Below, piece by piece: positions 1 to 6,015 of a stretch of 11,652 bases of DNA; the first letter of the stretch is position 1; each line of letters starts with the position of its first letter. The position numbers and the translations under genes were made by a program. The stretch is from Thermoleophilaceae bacterium (GTDB taxonomy: Bacteria; Actinomycetota; Thermoleophilia; Solirubrobacterales; Thermoleophilaceae): positions 1 through 11,652 of the forward strand of contig JACCUE010000187.1 of assembly GCA_013812005.1 (NCBI GenBank), read 5' to 3'. The notes below the pieces were generated by a model that saw only the letters and a program-made list of their open reading frames with translations, did no database searches and was not told the origin of the DNA.

Positions 1-1017
1 GGGTGGCAGAAGAGGCTGCACGAGGCGGGCTACGCCGGCGTTTCGTGGCCCGAGGAGTTCGGAGGCCGGGGCGCCACCCTCATAGAGCAGGCGATCTACG
101 GCGAGGAGATGGCCCGCGCCAAGGCGCCCTCCACCGCCAACCTGCTCGGCCTCGTGATGGGCGGTCCCGTGGTGATCGCCCACGGGACCGAGGAGCAGAA
201 GCAGCGCTACCTGGAGCCGATCCTCTCCGCCGAGGAGATCTGGTGCCAGGGCTTCTCGGAGCCCGGGTCAGGCTCGGACCTCGCCTCGCTGAAGACGCGC
301 GCGGTCAAGTCCGACGGCGGCTGGAGGGTGACCGGCCAGAAGGTCTGGACCACGCTGGCGCACGTCTCCAAGTGGTGCATGCTCGTGGCGCGTACCGACC
401 AGGATGCGCCCAAGCACAAGGGGCTCACCTACTTCCTGATGGACATGGAGCAGGACGCCGTGCAGGTGCGCCCGCTCCACCAGATCACCGGCGAGGCCGA
501 GTTCAGCGAGCTGTTCATCGAGGACGCCTACATTGCCGACGAGAACGTGCTCGGCGGGGTGGGCAACGGCTGGTCGGTCGCCATCACCACGCTGATGCAC
601 GAGCGCGCAGGGCTCGGGGCCACGGCCGCGGCCAGCGTGAAGATCGCCCTGGGGCAGTTGATCGAGCTGGCCAAAGAGCGCGGTGTGGCCGACGACCCGA
701 TCGTGCGCCAGGGGATCGCCTCCCTGCTGATCGAGGCCGAGGCGCTGCGGCTGAACGCCTGGCGCGGCCTGACCGCGATCATGAAGACCGGCATCCCCGG
801 GCCGGAGGGCTCGCTTCCCAAGCTGCAGTGGTCGGCGGTCAACCAGGGGCTCACCGAGCTCGCCGTCACGATCCAGGGCGAGGACGGCCTGGCCAAGGAC
901 TCCGAGTGGACCTACCGCTTCCTGCGCGCCCGCGCCAACTCGATCGAGGGCGGCACCACGGAGATCCTCAAGAACTTCATCGCGGAGCGCGTGCTCGGAC
1001 TACCCAAGCTGCGATGA
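1..1017 (+). CDS. Acyl-CoA dehydrogenase, catalytic-type subunit of a FadE pair (5' end cut by window)
   Basis: FAD-dependent enzyme family that introduces the alpha-beta double bond into an acyl-CoA thioester, in the cytoplasm. The frame is open from base 1, so 338 residues are visible and about 50 N-terminal residues are probably outside the window. Seen: the middle-domain signature FSEPGSGSDLASL (visible residues about 85-97), GQKVW (about 112-116), and the C-terminal SIEGGTTEI, whose Glu (about residue 316) lines up with the catalytic base of medium-chain acyl-CoA dehydrogenases. The usual FAD-contacting RxxFG-type motif is not seen; the corresponding stretch reads AKERGVADDPIVRQ. The stop TGA overlaps the next gene's start as ATGA, implying translational coupling. 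The closest match by character is one subunit of the alpha2-beta2 FadE enzymes known from actinobacterial steroid and lipid degradation. The substrate cannot be told from the sequence. Confidence 0.93.
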   Translation, partial: GWQKRLHEAGYAGVSWPEEFGGRGATLIEQAIYGEEMARAKAPSTANLLGLVMGGPVVIAHGTEEQKQRYLEPILSAEEIWCQGFSEPGSGSDLASLKTRAVKSDGGWRVTGQKVWTTLAHVSKWCMLVARTDQDAPKHKGLTYFLMDMEQDAVQVRPLHQITGEAEFSELFIEDAYIADENVLGGVGNGWSVAITTLMHERAGLGATAAASVKIALGQLIELAKERGVADDPIVRQGIASLLIEAEALRLNAWRGLTAIMKTGIPGPEGSLPKLQWSAVNQGLTELAVTIQGEDGLAKDSEWTYRFLRARANSIEGGTTEILKNFIAERVLGLPKLR

Positions 1018-2036
1018 ACTTCGACTTCACCGACGACCAGCAGGCGATCAAGCGCACGGCCAAGGACCTGCTGGCCCAGCGATTCAAGCCTGACGTGGTG
1101 CGCGAGCTGGCCGAGGCGGGCCGCTACGAGGACTCGCATTTCGCCGAGCTGGCCGAGCTCGGCTGGGCAGGCATCTTCATCGGCGAGGAGCACGGCGGGC
1201 AGGGTCTCGGCACCGTCGAGCTGGCGATCCTCATGGAGGAGCTGGGCTACAGCCTCGCGCCGGTGCCGTTCTTCTCCAACGCGGCCGCCGGACTGGTGCT
1301 CGAGCACGCGGGCAGCGACGAACAGGCCTCGCGGTGGCTGGGTGGCATCGCCTCAGGGGAGGCGCGGGGCGCCGCCGGCCTGACGAGCGACGGCGAGGCC
1401 GCACTCGTCGCCGACGCCGACTCCGCCGCGGTGATCGTGCTGTGCGAGCACGGGGGCGGCACGGTGTACGAGGCCTCCGCCTGCGAGATCGAGCCGGTCG
1501 AGACCATCGACGCCACGCGGCGCTACGCGCGGGTGCGCCCGTCCGGCGACGGAGAGCCGCTGTCCTCCGATCCCGCCCCTGCGCTCGACCGCATCGCCAC
1601 CGCCCTGGCTGCTGAGCTGACGGGCATCTGCCAGCGGACGATGGAGATGAGCGTCTCCTACGCCCGCGACCGCAAGCAGTTCGACCGCCCGATCGGCGCC
1701 TACCAGGCGGTCTCGCACCGCTGCGCCGACATGCTGCGCGAAACCGAAAGCGTGCGATCGACAACCCTCTGGGCGGCCTGGGCAGCCGAGGCCGAGCCCG
1801 AGACGCTTCCGCTGGCCGCGGCGATGGCGAAGGCCGGCGCCTCCGACGCCGGCTGGAACGTGACTGCGTCGGCCCTGCAAGTCCACGGCGGCATCGGCTT
1901 CACCTGGGAGCACGACCTGCACTTCTTCCTCAAGCGCGCCAAGGTCGACGGCGCGCTCTTCGGCTCCGCCCGCGAGCACCGCGAGAGGGTGGCCGAGCTG
2001 TCAGGTCTCGGCCCAGCCGCGGCGGCGCCGAGCTGA
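1014..2036 (+). CDS. Acyl-CoA dehydrogenase, partner subunit of the FadE pair
   Basis: A 340-aa acyl-CoA dehydrogenase family protein, shorter than the usual 380-400. It starts MNFDFTDDQQ, a typical family N-terminus, with the ATG inside the previous gene's stop (4-bp overlap). Seen: an N-terminal helical domain (about 1-110), a short and divergent middle domain without the classic xxTExxxGSD signature (about 115-190), then RDRKQFDRPIGAYQ (about 218-231), which carries the Arg that contacts FAD across the dimer interface, and HGGIGFTWEHDLHFFLKRA (291-309). At the C-terminus, where the catalytic Glu would be expected, it reads KVDGALFGSAREHR with no EGT motif. It probably completes the FAD site of the upstream subunit rather than acting alone. 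It is followed by a convergent hairpin repeat and then the SIMPL gene on the opposite strand. Confidence 0.92.
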   Translation: MNFDFTDDQQAIKRTAKDLLAQRFKPDVVRELAEAGRYEDSHFAELAELGWAGIFIGEEHGGQGLGTVELAILMEELGYSLAPVPFFSNAAAGLVLEHAGSDEQASRWLGGIASGEARGAAGLTSDGEAALVADADSAAVIVLCEHGGGTVYEASACEIEPVETIDATRRYARVRPSGDGEPLSSDPAPALDRIATALAAELTGICQRTMEMSVSYARDRKQFDRPIGAYQAVSHRCADMLRETESVRSTTLWAAWAAEAEPETLPLAAAMAKAGASDAGWNVTASALQVHGGIGFTWEHDLHFFLKRAKVDGALFGSAREHRERVAELSGLGPAAAAPS

Positions 2037-2041
2037 CCACG

Positions 2042-2093
2042 GGTGCGGTGCTCGCGAAGAGCCGGCCGTGCGGCGGTCGGCCTGCGCTCCTCC
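2042..2093 (-). repeat. Palindromic intergenic element, copy 1 (minus orientation)
   Basis: Read on the minus strand, it begins GGAGGAGCGCA (2083-2093) and ends GCGAGCACCGCACC (2042-2055). The same flanks occur in the copies near 4457-4498 and 7361-7428. Between them is an imperfect hairpin, GGCCGACCG / CGGCCGGCT, with loop CCGCA, one A-C mismatch and one G-U pair. It fills almost the whole 62-bp gap between two convergent genes, 5 bp from each stop codon, so it may act as a bidirectional terminator. There is no U-tract. Confidence 0.7.
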
Positions 2094-2098
2094 GCCGT

Positions 2099-2803
2099 CT
2101 AGCGCGCTTCGAAGACGACGTAGACGGTCCCGAACACCCGGGCGCGTCCGGGGCGGGTGGGGGCGGGCGCCGGTCCCGCCCGGACCTCGCCGGGGGCGGA
2201 GTCCGCTTGAGGCCCGGTGTCGGTCTCCGACCCCACGAAGCTGCTCTCGCGGATGCGGACCGCAGCCCCCAGCGTCAGCCCCGCCTCGGTCGCCAGCTCC
2301 GCGGCCTTGGAACGCGCATCGCGGAAGGCCACCACGAGTGCCTGCCGCAGCAGCGCCTGCGGGTCGTCGATGAAGAAGTCGGGGCCGGTCACAGATGTCG
2401 CCCCGGCGTTCACGCCGGCGTCGATCACCGTGCCGGTCTGCTTTACGTCGCGCACCACGGCGCTCACCCCTCCGCGCGCGATGTAGCCAGGCAGCTTACG
2501 GCCGCGCCGGTCGCGGCGGCGCGAAACGCTCACACTGCGCGTGCGGAGGTCGCCGGTGGCGACGCCGAGCCCCCCCAGCGCGGTCAGCACCCGCCTCAGC
2601 CGAGCGGAGCTCCTGCGCAGCGCCATGGGCGCCGTGGATCCGCGGCCCTCTACGCCGAAGCCCACCCGCGCTGTGTCGTTGGCGGCCGTGAGCGAAGCCT
2701 CGCCGGTGACCGAGATCGTGCGTGCAGGCGCCTGGGCGCTCGCGGCGGGCACAAGAAGGAGCGCGGCGAGCAGACAGGCGAACGCGAACCGAAGGAGTGG
2801 CAT
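2099..2803 (-). CDS. Secreted SIMPL-domain (DUF541/YggE-like) protein
   Basis: A 234-aa exported protein. Residues 1-23 form a signal peptide: MPLLR, a long hydrophobic core, then an ASA cleavage site before QAPA. The mature part starts TISVTGEASLTAANDTARVG, the characteristic opening of SIMPL/DUF541 proteins. It continues with the GVATGDLRTRSVSVS strand, the region around VNAGATSVTGPDFFIDD (about 150), the ARSKAAELATEAGLTLG helix and a C-terminal strand ending VYVVFEAR. Family members are periplasmic or envelope proteins, sometimes linked to oxidative stress, and their biochemical role is not settled. I chose the ATG at 2803 over the upstream TTG at 2839 because it begins the signal peptide exactly and has a -10 box 6 nt upstream. 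The region before the C-terminal strand is Pro/Ala-rich and looks like a linker. Confidence 0.88.
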   Translation of the reverse strand: MPLLRFAFACLLAALLLVPAASAQAPARTISVTGEASLTAANDTARVGFGVEGRGSTAPMALRRSSARLRRVLTALGGLGVATGDLRTRSVSVSRRRDRRGRKLPGYIARGGVSAVVRDVKQTGTVIDAGVNAGATSVTGPDFFIDDPQALLRQALVVAFRDARSKAAELATEAGLTLGAAVRIRESSFVGSETDTGPQADSAPGEVRAGPAPAPTRPGRARVFGTVYVVFEAR

Positions 2804-2839
2804 GACTCCAGCGTAGGGGCGATGCCGCGAATGCGCCAA
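2804..2839 (-). promoter_or_regulatory. Probable leaderless promoter of the SIMPL gene
   Basis: On the minus strand there is TTGGCG (2834-2839), an 18-bp spacer, then TACGCT (2810-2815). The -10 box ends 6 nt before the ATG at 2803, so transcription would start at or next to the start codon. A GGAG also lies 2 nt before the ATG, which is too close for a normal ribosome-binding site. Confidence 0.5.
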
Positions 2840-2871
2840 CGGCGTCGGGTGTTCTCGGCCCGGCGGGCCGG

Positions 2872-3150
2872 TCAGGCGGGATCGGGGCGGGCGCGGAGGC
2901 TCGGCATGCCGGGCTCGCCATGGCCGGATTCGCCGCGGCGCTCAGCTCCCATGGCCACCTCATCGAGACGGGCGATCCCACGCTCACCCTCCACCCGGGC
3001 GGGGTGATCGGGAGCAAGGCCACGGATCAGGGTCTGGATGCGGTTGCGCAGGTGAGGGGCGAAGTGGGGGGCCGAGGCGCCCATCAGCTGGCGCACGTCC
3101 TCGGGTGTGGGCTCGCGCTCGAAGCGCCCAGGCTGCTCGTACTCGCTCAT
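2872..3150 (-). CDS. Hypothetical protein, 92 aa
   Basis: I do not recognise this protein. It is small, soluble and charged, and starts MSEYEQPGRFEREPTPEDVR. The central helix-like part (HFAPHLRNRIQTLIRGL, about 32-48) follows the phrase TPEDVRQLMGASAPHFAPHL. The tail is Gly/Arg/Glu-rich and low in complexity. There is no signal peptide or membrane segment. The evidence that it is a gene is codon-like composition, a good ATG with a TAGGAT -10 box 6 nt upstream, and a snug fit between two minus-strand genes. It lies 56 bp downstream of the lipoprotein gene and 68 bp upstream of the SIMPL gene. It could be a small regulator or a binding protein; no function is claimed. Confidence 0.62.
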   Translation of the reverse strand: MSEYEQPGRFEREPTPEDVRQLMGASAPHFAPHLRNRIQTLIRGLAPDHPARVEGERGIARLDEVAMGAERRGESGHGEPGMPSLRARPDPA

Positions 3151-3162
3151 CCGCTAATCCTA
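3151..3162 (-). promoter_or_regulatory. Candidate -10 box for the 92-aa gene (leaderless)
   Basis: TAGGAT (3157-3162 on the minus strand) ends 6 nt before the ATG at 3150. An AGGA within the same bases could instead act as a Shine-Dalgarno with a 7-nt spacer, so the two readings compete. No convincing -35 is seen. Confidence 0.4.
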
Positions 3163-3172
3163 AGGGCCCGAC

Positions 3173-3206
3173 GGGGGAGGAACGCAGCGCCTCGGGAGGC
3201 GCGCAC
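3173..3206. repeat. Hairpin, probable degenerate copy of the palindromic element; possible terminator
   Basis: The plus strand reads GGAGGAACGCA (3176-3186), one base off the constant flank GGAGGAGCGCA. It is followed at once by the stem GCGCCT (3187-3192), loop CGGG and AGGCGC (3197-3202), then GCAC. The hairpin lies directly after the stop codon of the minus-strand lipoprotein gene (3207), so it would sit at the 3' end of that transcript. There is no U-tract. Membership in the family rests on one flank only. Confidence 0.45.
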
Positions 3207-4385
3207 TCACGGGGCGTTGGCCTGCACCGGGATCAGCTCGGTCACCTGATCCAGTCGCGCCTGGGTCGCGACCGACACCTGCGTCTCGTCCCCGAGGATC
3301 CACACCCGGTTGTACACCGCCTGGCCGGGATCATCCTCGAACCCGGGCTGCACGCTCAGCAGGTAGATCTCGAGCGGCTTGGGCAGCGAGTCGGCGGTGT
3401 CGGTGAGCAGCAGCGGAGCGAAGACGCCCTTTGTGGCCAGGGCGGCGGAGGCTGCGGCGTCGAGAGGGCGGGCGGTGTTGGCGAGGGTGAAGTTGTAGCC
3501 GGGGACCTCGATCCCCCAGCCGAAGTCGCTGCGGCCCGCGTCGAAGCGGGCGAACTCGATCGCTGTCTCGACCGCCGTGTCGCCCTCGATTCGGACCACC
3601 TTGCCGAGCTTCTTCAGCTCGGTGACCACCTTCTCGGAGATCACGTCAGCGGGGCCGAGCACGTAGATGTCGGGCTTCTCGTGCTCGGCAAGGGCCTTGC
3701 GGGTCTCTGGCGGCAACTCGTCCTCACGTGTGAGGAGCACGGAGTCGCCCGAGCGGGCCGCCCAGGCGGCAGCCGGCATCGCGAACTCGGCCCTCTCGCC
3801 AGAGGCGACGACCACACTGGTCGAGGGCCTCCCCTTTGCGGCGGAGAAGAAGCGGTCGATGGCAGCTGCGCGCTCGTAGGGATCCTTCCCTTCGATCACC
3901 GCTGTCTTGTAGCCGTCGGGCCGGGCAGGCGCGTCGCCGATCCGGATCACCTGGGCGTCCTTGGACAGGTCGGAGCCCTTGGGATCGAGCCGCTCGAGAG
4001 TGTCCTTGCTGACCTCGGATAGCTCTTCGCCGTCGGAGACCAGGAGCGGGGCGCCGATCGGGTTGGCCATGAGCGCGGCGCCGGTCACCCCCGCCTGCCA
4101 GTCGTCCTTGTCCACGAGCACGACGGCGGTCGGCCGGGTGCTGTCGCTGGTGCCGGGGAACACCGCGCTGGCCACCCCGGCAGCGTCGGCGGCGGCGTCT
4201 CCGCCGCCCACCCGGATGGTGTTCTTGGTTGCCGTGGAGGGGAAGCCGAGCTTCTCGTCAGCCTCCGTGTCGTTCGACGAGGGCCCGGGGATGAGCGGCG
4301 GCTTGTCGTCGTCGTCCCCCAGACTGCAGCCGCCGAGGCCGGCCGCGGCAGTCAGCAGAAGAGCGAGGGAGGTCCTCAGGCGCAC
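3207..4385 (-). CDS. Lipoprotein with cell-wall-binding-repeat-2-like domains
   Basis: A 392-aa exported lipoprotein. It has a positively charged start (VRLRTS), a hydrophobic core and the lipobox LGGC with the acylated Cys at residue 20, then a Asp-rich linker. The rest looks like repeated alpha/beta units of about 100 aa of the CWB2 type (PF04122). The unit at about 56-150 has TIRVGG, TAVVLVDKDDWQAGVTGAAL, APLLVSDG and AQVIRIGDA. The second, about 164-268, has SVVVASGERAEFAMPAAAWA, DSVLLTRE, DIYVLGPADVIS and VVRIEGD. A third, less regular unit runs to the C-terminus. Such domains bind anionic cell-wall polymers in Gram-positive bacteria. Here the protein is probably held on the outer face of the membrane. 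I chose the GTG at 4385 because the longer frame upstream runs through the hairpin repeats, and a TATCGT -10 box lies 8 nt before this GTG. Confidence 0.85.
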   Translation of the reverse strand: MRLRTSLALLLTAAAGLGGCSLGDDDDKPPLIPGPSSNDTEADEKLGFPSTATKNTIRVGGGDAAADAAGVASAVFPGTSDSTRPTAVVLVDKDDWQAGVTGAALMANPIGAPLLVSDGEELSEVSKDTLERLDPKGSDLSKDAQVIRIGDAPARPDGYKTAVIEGKDPYERAAAIDRFFSAAKGRPSTSVVVASGERAEFAMPAAAWAARSGDSVLLTREDELPPETRKALAEHEKPDIYVLGPADVISEKVVTELKKLGKVVRIEGDTAVETAIEFARFDAGRSDFGWGIEVPGYNFTLANTARPLDAAASAALATKGVFAPLLLTDTADSLPKPLEIYLLSVQPGFEDDPGQAVYNRVWILGDETQVSVATQARLDQVTELIPVQANAP

Positions 4386-4399
4386 GGGGCCGCACGATA
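4386..4399 (-). promoter_or_regulatory. Candidate leaderless -10 box for the CWB2-like lipoprotein gene
   Basis: TATCGT (4394-4399 on the minus strand) fits TAnnnT and ends 8 nt before the GTG at 4385. No Shine-Dalgarno is visible in those 8 nt (GCGGCCCC), so leaderless translation is the simplest reading. No clear -35 is seen. Confidence 0.42.
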
Positions 4400-4426
4400 G
4401 CCGCCGCGCCGCCCCAGCCGCGCCGA

Positions 4427-4500
4427 CCGGCTGAGGAGCGCAGCCGGAACATCGCGGGAGGAGCGCAGCAGGAACGCTGTTCCTGCGAGCACCGCACCGG
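4427..4500 (+). repeat. Palindromic intergenic element, copy 2 (full)
   Basis: This element has a left module of 35 nt (4433-4467) and then a perfect 8-bp hairpin: GCAGGAAC (4468-4475), loop GCT, GTTCCTGC (4479-4486). The right flank GAGCACCGCACCGG follows. The left module matches 7337-7371 at 31 of 35 positions, and contains GAGGAGCGCAGCCGGAAC followed 6 nt later by GGAGGAGCGCA. The first AGGAGCG sits in the loop of a second hairpin, CCGGCTG / CAGCCGG (4427-4433 / 4441-4447). It lies between two divergent genes, upstream of both. Confidence 0.75.
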
Positions 4501-4542
4501 AGGCTCTCCGCACCGGAGGCTCTCCGCACCGAAGAATCTCGG
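4495..4542 (+). repeat. Three tandem 16-bp units, each hairpin-like
   Basis: Units 4495-4510 and 4511-4526 are identical: CACCGGAGGCTCTCCG. Each can fold as CGGAG, loop GCT, CTCCG. The third, CACCGAAGAATCTCGG (4527-4542), has diverged and keeps only a 4-bp stem. The array follows directly on the right flank of the palindromic element. The copy at 7391-7428 has a related CCGGA/TCCGG hairpin at the same place, but as a single unit with a longer loop. Confidence 0.7.
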
Positions 4543-4560
4543 CACGGTCGGCCCGAGCGG

Positions 4561-4566
4561 TAGCAT
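4561..4566 (+). promoter_or_regulatory. Candidate -10 box for the third acyl-CoA dehydrogenase
   Basis: TAGCAT fits TAnnnT and lies just ahead of the two operator-like palindromes, so a transcript would start near 4573 and the operators would cover the start site. No good -35 is seen 16-18 bp upstream. The TTGACT inside each operator could alternatively serve as a -35. Confidence 0.3.
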
Positions 4567-4575
4567 CCGTGTTGG

Positions 4576-4614
4576 TTGACTGGTCAGTCAATGGTTGGTT
4601 GACTCGTCAGTCAG
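4576..4614. promoter_or_regulatory. Two tandem TetR-type operators
   Basis: TTGACTGGTCAGTCAA (4576-4591) is an inverted repeat of 7+7 bp around GT. TTGACTCGTCAGTCAG (4599-4614) is a near copy, and with the upstream bases the two form a 20-bp direct repeat with a single mismatch (4571-4590, 4594-4613). The two sites are 23 bp apart. Short palindromes of the type TGACYNGTCA are typical TetR-family operators, and TetR repressors often control acyl-CoA dehydrogenase genes and sense acyl-CoAs. The site lies 68-106 bp before the chosen start of the dehydrogenase gene. No regulator gene is in the window. The second member of each arm is less perfect in the downstream copy. Confidence 0.7.
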
Positions 4615-4681
4615 CCGCATGCATTTCGATCTTTTCGCCGGGTGGCAGCGACTCCCCGGCCCCGAACGGAGGCGACTACAC

Positions 4682-5971
4682 GTGGATTTCAGGCTCACCG
4701 ACGAACAGCTGGAGTTCCAGGCCCACTGCCGCAAGTTTGCGACCGAGGTCATCCGGCCGGCGGCCGACAAGTACGACCGCGAGCAGTCCGTGCCATGGGA
4801 TGTGATCAGGGCAGCGCGCGCGTGGAACCTGCACGGCGTCGAGCACCTGATGAAGATGGGCAGCGATCCCGGCGGCCTCTTCGGCGTGATCTACGCCGAA
4901 GAGCTGCACTACGGCTGCGCGGGCATCGCGCTGGCCATCTCGGCCTCGTCGCTGGCGGCCGCCGGCATTGCCGCGTCCGGAACGCCCGAGCAGGTCGGCA
5001 AGTGGATCCCCGAGTGCTTCGGGGAGGGCGACGAGATCAAGATGGGCGCCTACGCCGTGACCGAGGCCGGGGCCGGCTCCGACGTGAAGTCGCTGCGCAC
5101 GACCGCCAAGGTCGACGGTGACGAGTGGGTCATCAACGGGACCAAGGTGTTCATCTCCAACGGCGGCATCGCCGACGTGAACGTGGTCGTGGCCACCGTG
5201 GACGCCGACCTGGGCCACCGCGGCCAGGCATCCTTCATCGTGCCCAAGGGCACGCCCGGCCTCTCACAGGGCAAGAAGGAGGACAAGATCGGCATCCGGG
5301 CCTCGCAGACCACGGAGGTGGTGCTCGAAGACGTGCGGATCCCGATGGAGAACCTGCTTGGCGGCAAGGAGAAGCTCGACCGCAAGCTCGAGCGCGCCCG
5401 GTCCGGTCAGAGCGGCGGCAAGTCCAACGCTCTGGCCACCTTCGAGATCACCCGGCCGATGGTGGGCGCCTCGGCGCTCGGCATCGCCCAGGCGGCTTAC
5501 GAGTGGACGCTCTCCTACCTCGAGGGCCAGGCCGACGAACACGGGCCGATGCTCGAGCAGCAGCACGTCCAGCAGGTGCTGGCCGACGTGGCCACCGAGA
5601 TAGAGGCCGCTCGCCTGCTGGTGTGGCGCGCCGCCTGGATGGGTCGCAACGGCGTTCCGATGACCGGGGGCCAGGGCTCGATGTCCAAGCTCAAGGCCGG
5701 CGACGTGACCATGTGGGCCACCACCAAGCTGATGGATCTCGTGGGCGAGTACGCCCAGACCACCGACTGCCCCTTGGAGAAGTTCTTCCGCGACGCGAAG
5801 ATCTACCAGCTCTTCGAGGGCACGGCTCAGGTGCAGCGCCTGGTCATCTCGCGGATGCAGCGCCAGGACCACCAGGCCAAGTTCCAGGAGTCGGCGGAGG
5901 TGCTCCAGCAGGCCCCCGGCACCGCCCCGGGCGATCCGCTGGAGTCCGACAAGGAGCCTGCCGCCGCGTAG
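4682..5971 (+). CDS. Acyl-CoA dehydrogenase family protein
   Basis: A 429-aa flavoprotein of acyl-CoA oxidation. I chose the GTG at 4682 because it gives the canonical VDFRLTDEQLEFQ opening and has GGAGG (4668-4672) 9 nt upstream. ATG 4619 and TTG 4595 would add an odd tail and put the operators inside or next to the gene. Seen: AYAVTEAGAGSDVKSL, the family signature in the middle domain (about 124-139); NGTKVFISNGG (about 157-167); and KIYQLFEGTAQVQRLVISR near the C-terminus, with the catalytic-type Glu at about residue 379. Unusually, where most members have RxxFGxPI, this one reads YLEGQADEHGPMLEQQ, so the FAD-contacting Arg is missing. There is also a charged insert KLDRKLERARSGQSGG before the C-terminal helical domain. 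It is likely controlled by the TetR-type operators just upstream. The substrate is unknown. Confidence 0.93.
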   Translation: MDFRLTDEQLEFQAHCRKFATEVIRPAADKYDREQSVPWDVIRAARAWNLHGVEHLMKMGSDPGGLFGVIYAEELHYGCAGIALAISASSLAAAGIAASGTPEQVGKWIPECFGEGDEIKMGAYAVTEAGAGSDVKSLRTTAKVDGDEWVINGTKVFISNGGIADVNVVVATVDADLGHRGQASFIVPKGTPGLSQGKKEDKIGIRASQTTEVVLEDVRIPMENLLGGKEKLDRKLERARSGQSGGKSNALATFEITRPMVGASALGIAQAAYEWTLSYLEGQADEHGPMLEQQHVQQVLADVATEIEAARLLVWRAAWMGRNGVPMTGGQGSMSKLKAGDVTMWATTKLMDLVGEYAQTTDCPLEKFFRDAKIYQLFEGTAQVQRLVISRMQRQDHQAKFQESAEVLQQAPGTAPGDPLESDKEPAAA

Positions 5972-6015
5972 GCCCCCTGCCAACGCGGTCTGCCCGGCCG
6001 TCACAATCCGCGGCG

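Noticed and set aside
3..1013. Long open frame continuing upstream of the second dehydrogenase
   Set aside because: Arg/Gly-rich frame-shifted shadow of the first dehydrogenase; the real gene starts at the ATG at 1014.
2048..4022. Plus-strand frames across the SIMPL, 92-aa and lipoprotein genes
   Set aside because: Low-complexity complements of recognisable minus-strand proteins.
4386..4529. N-terminal extension of the CWB2-like lipoprotein
   Set aside because: It would translate the palindromic repeats and push the lipoprotein signal 48 residues inward.
4457..4542. CRISPR-like array
   Set aside because: The units are tandem without unique spacers, and no cas genes are present.
5125..6015. 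Long frame leading into ctaG
   Set aside because: Shadow of the third dehydrogenase; it only becomes protein-like at the GTG at 6016.
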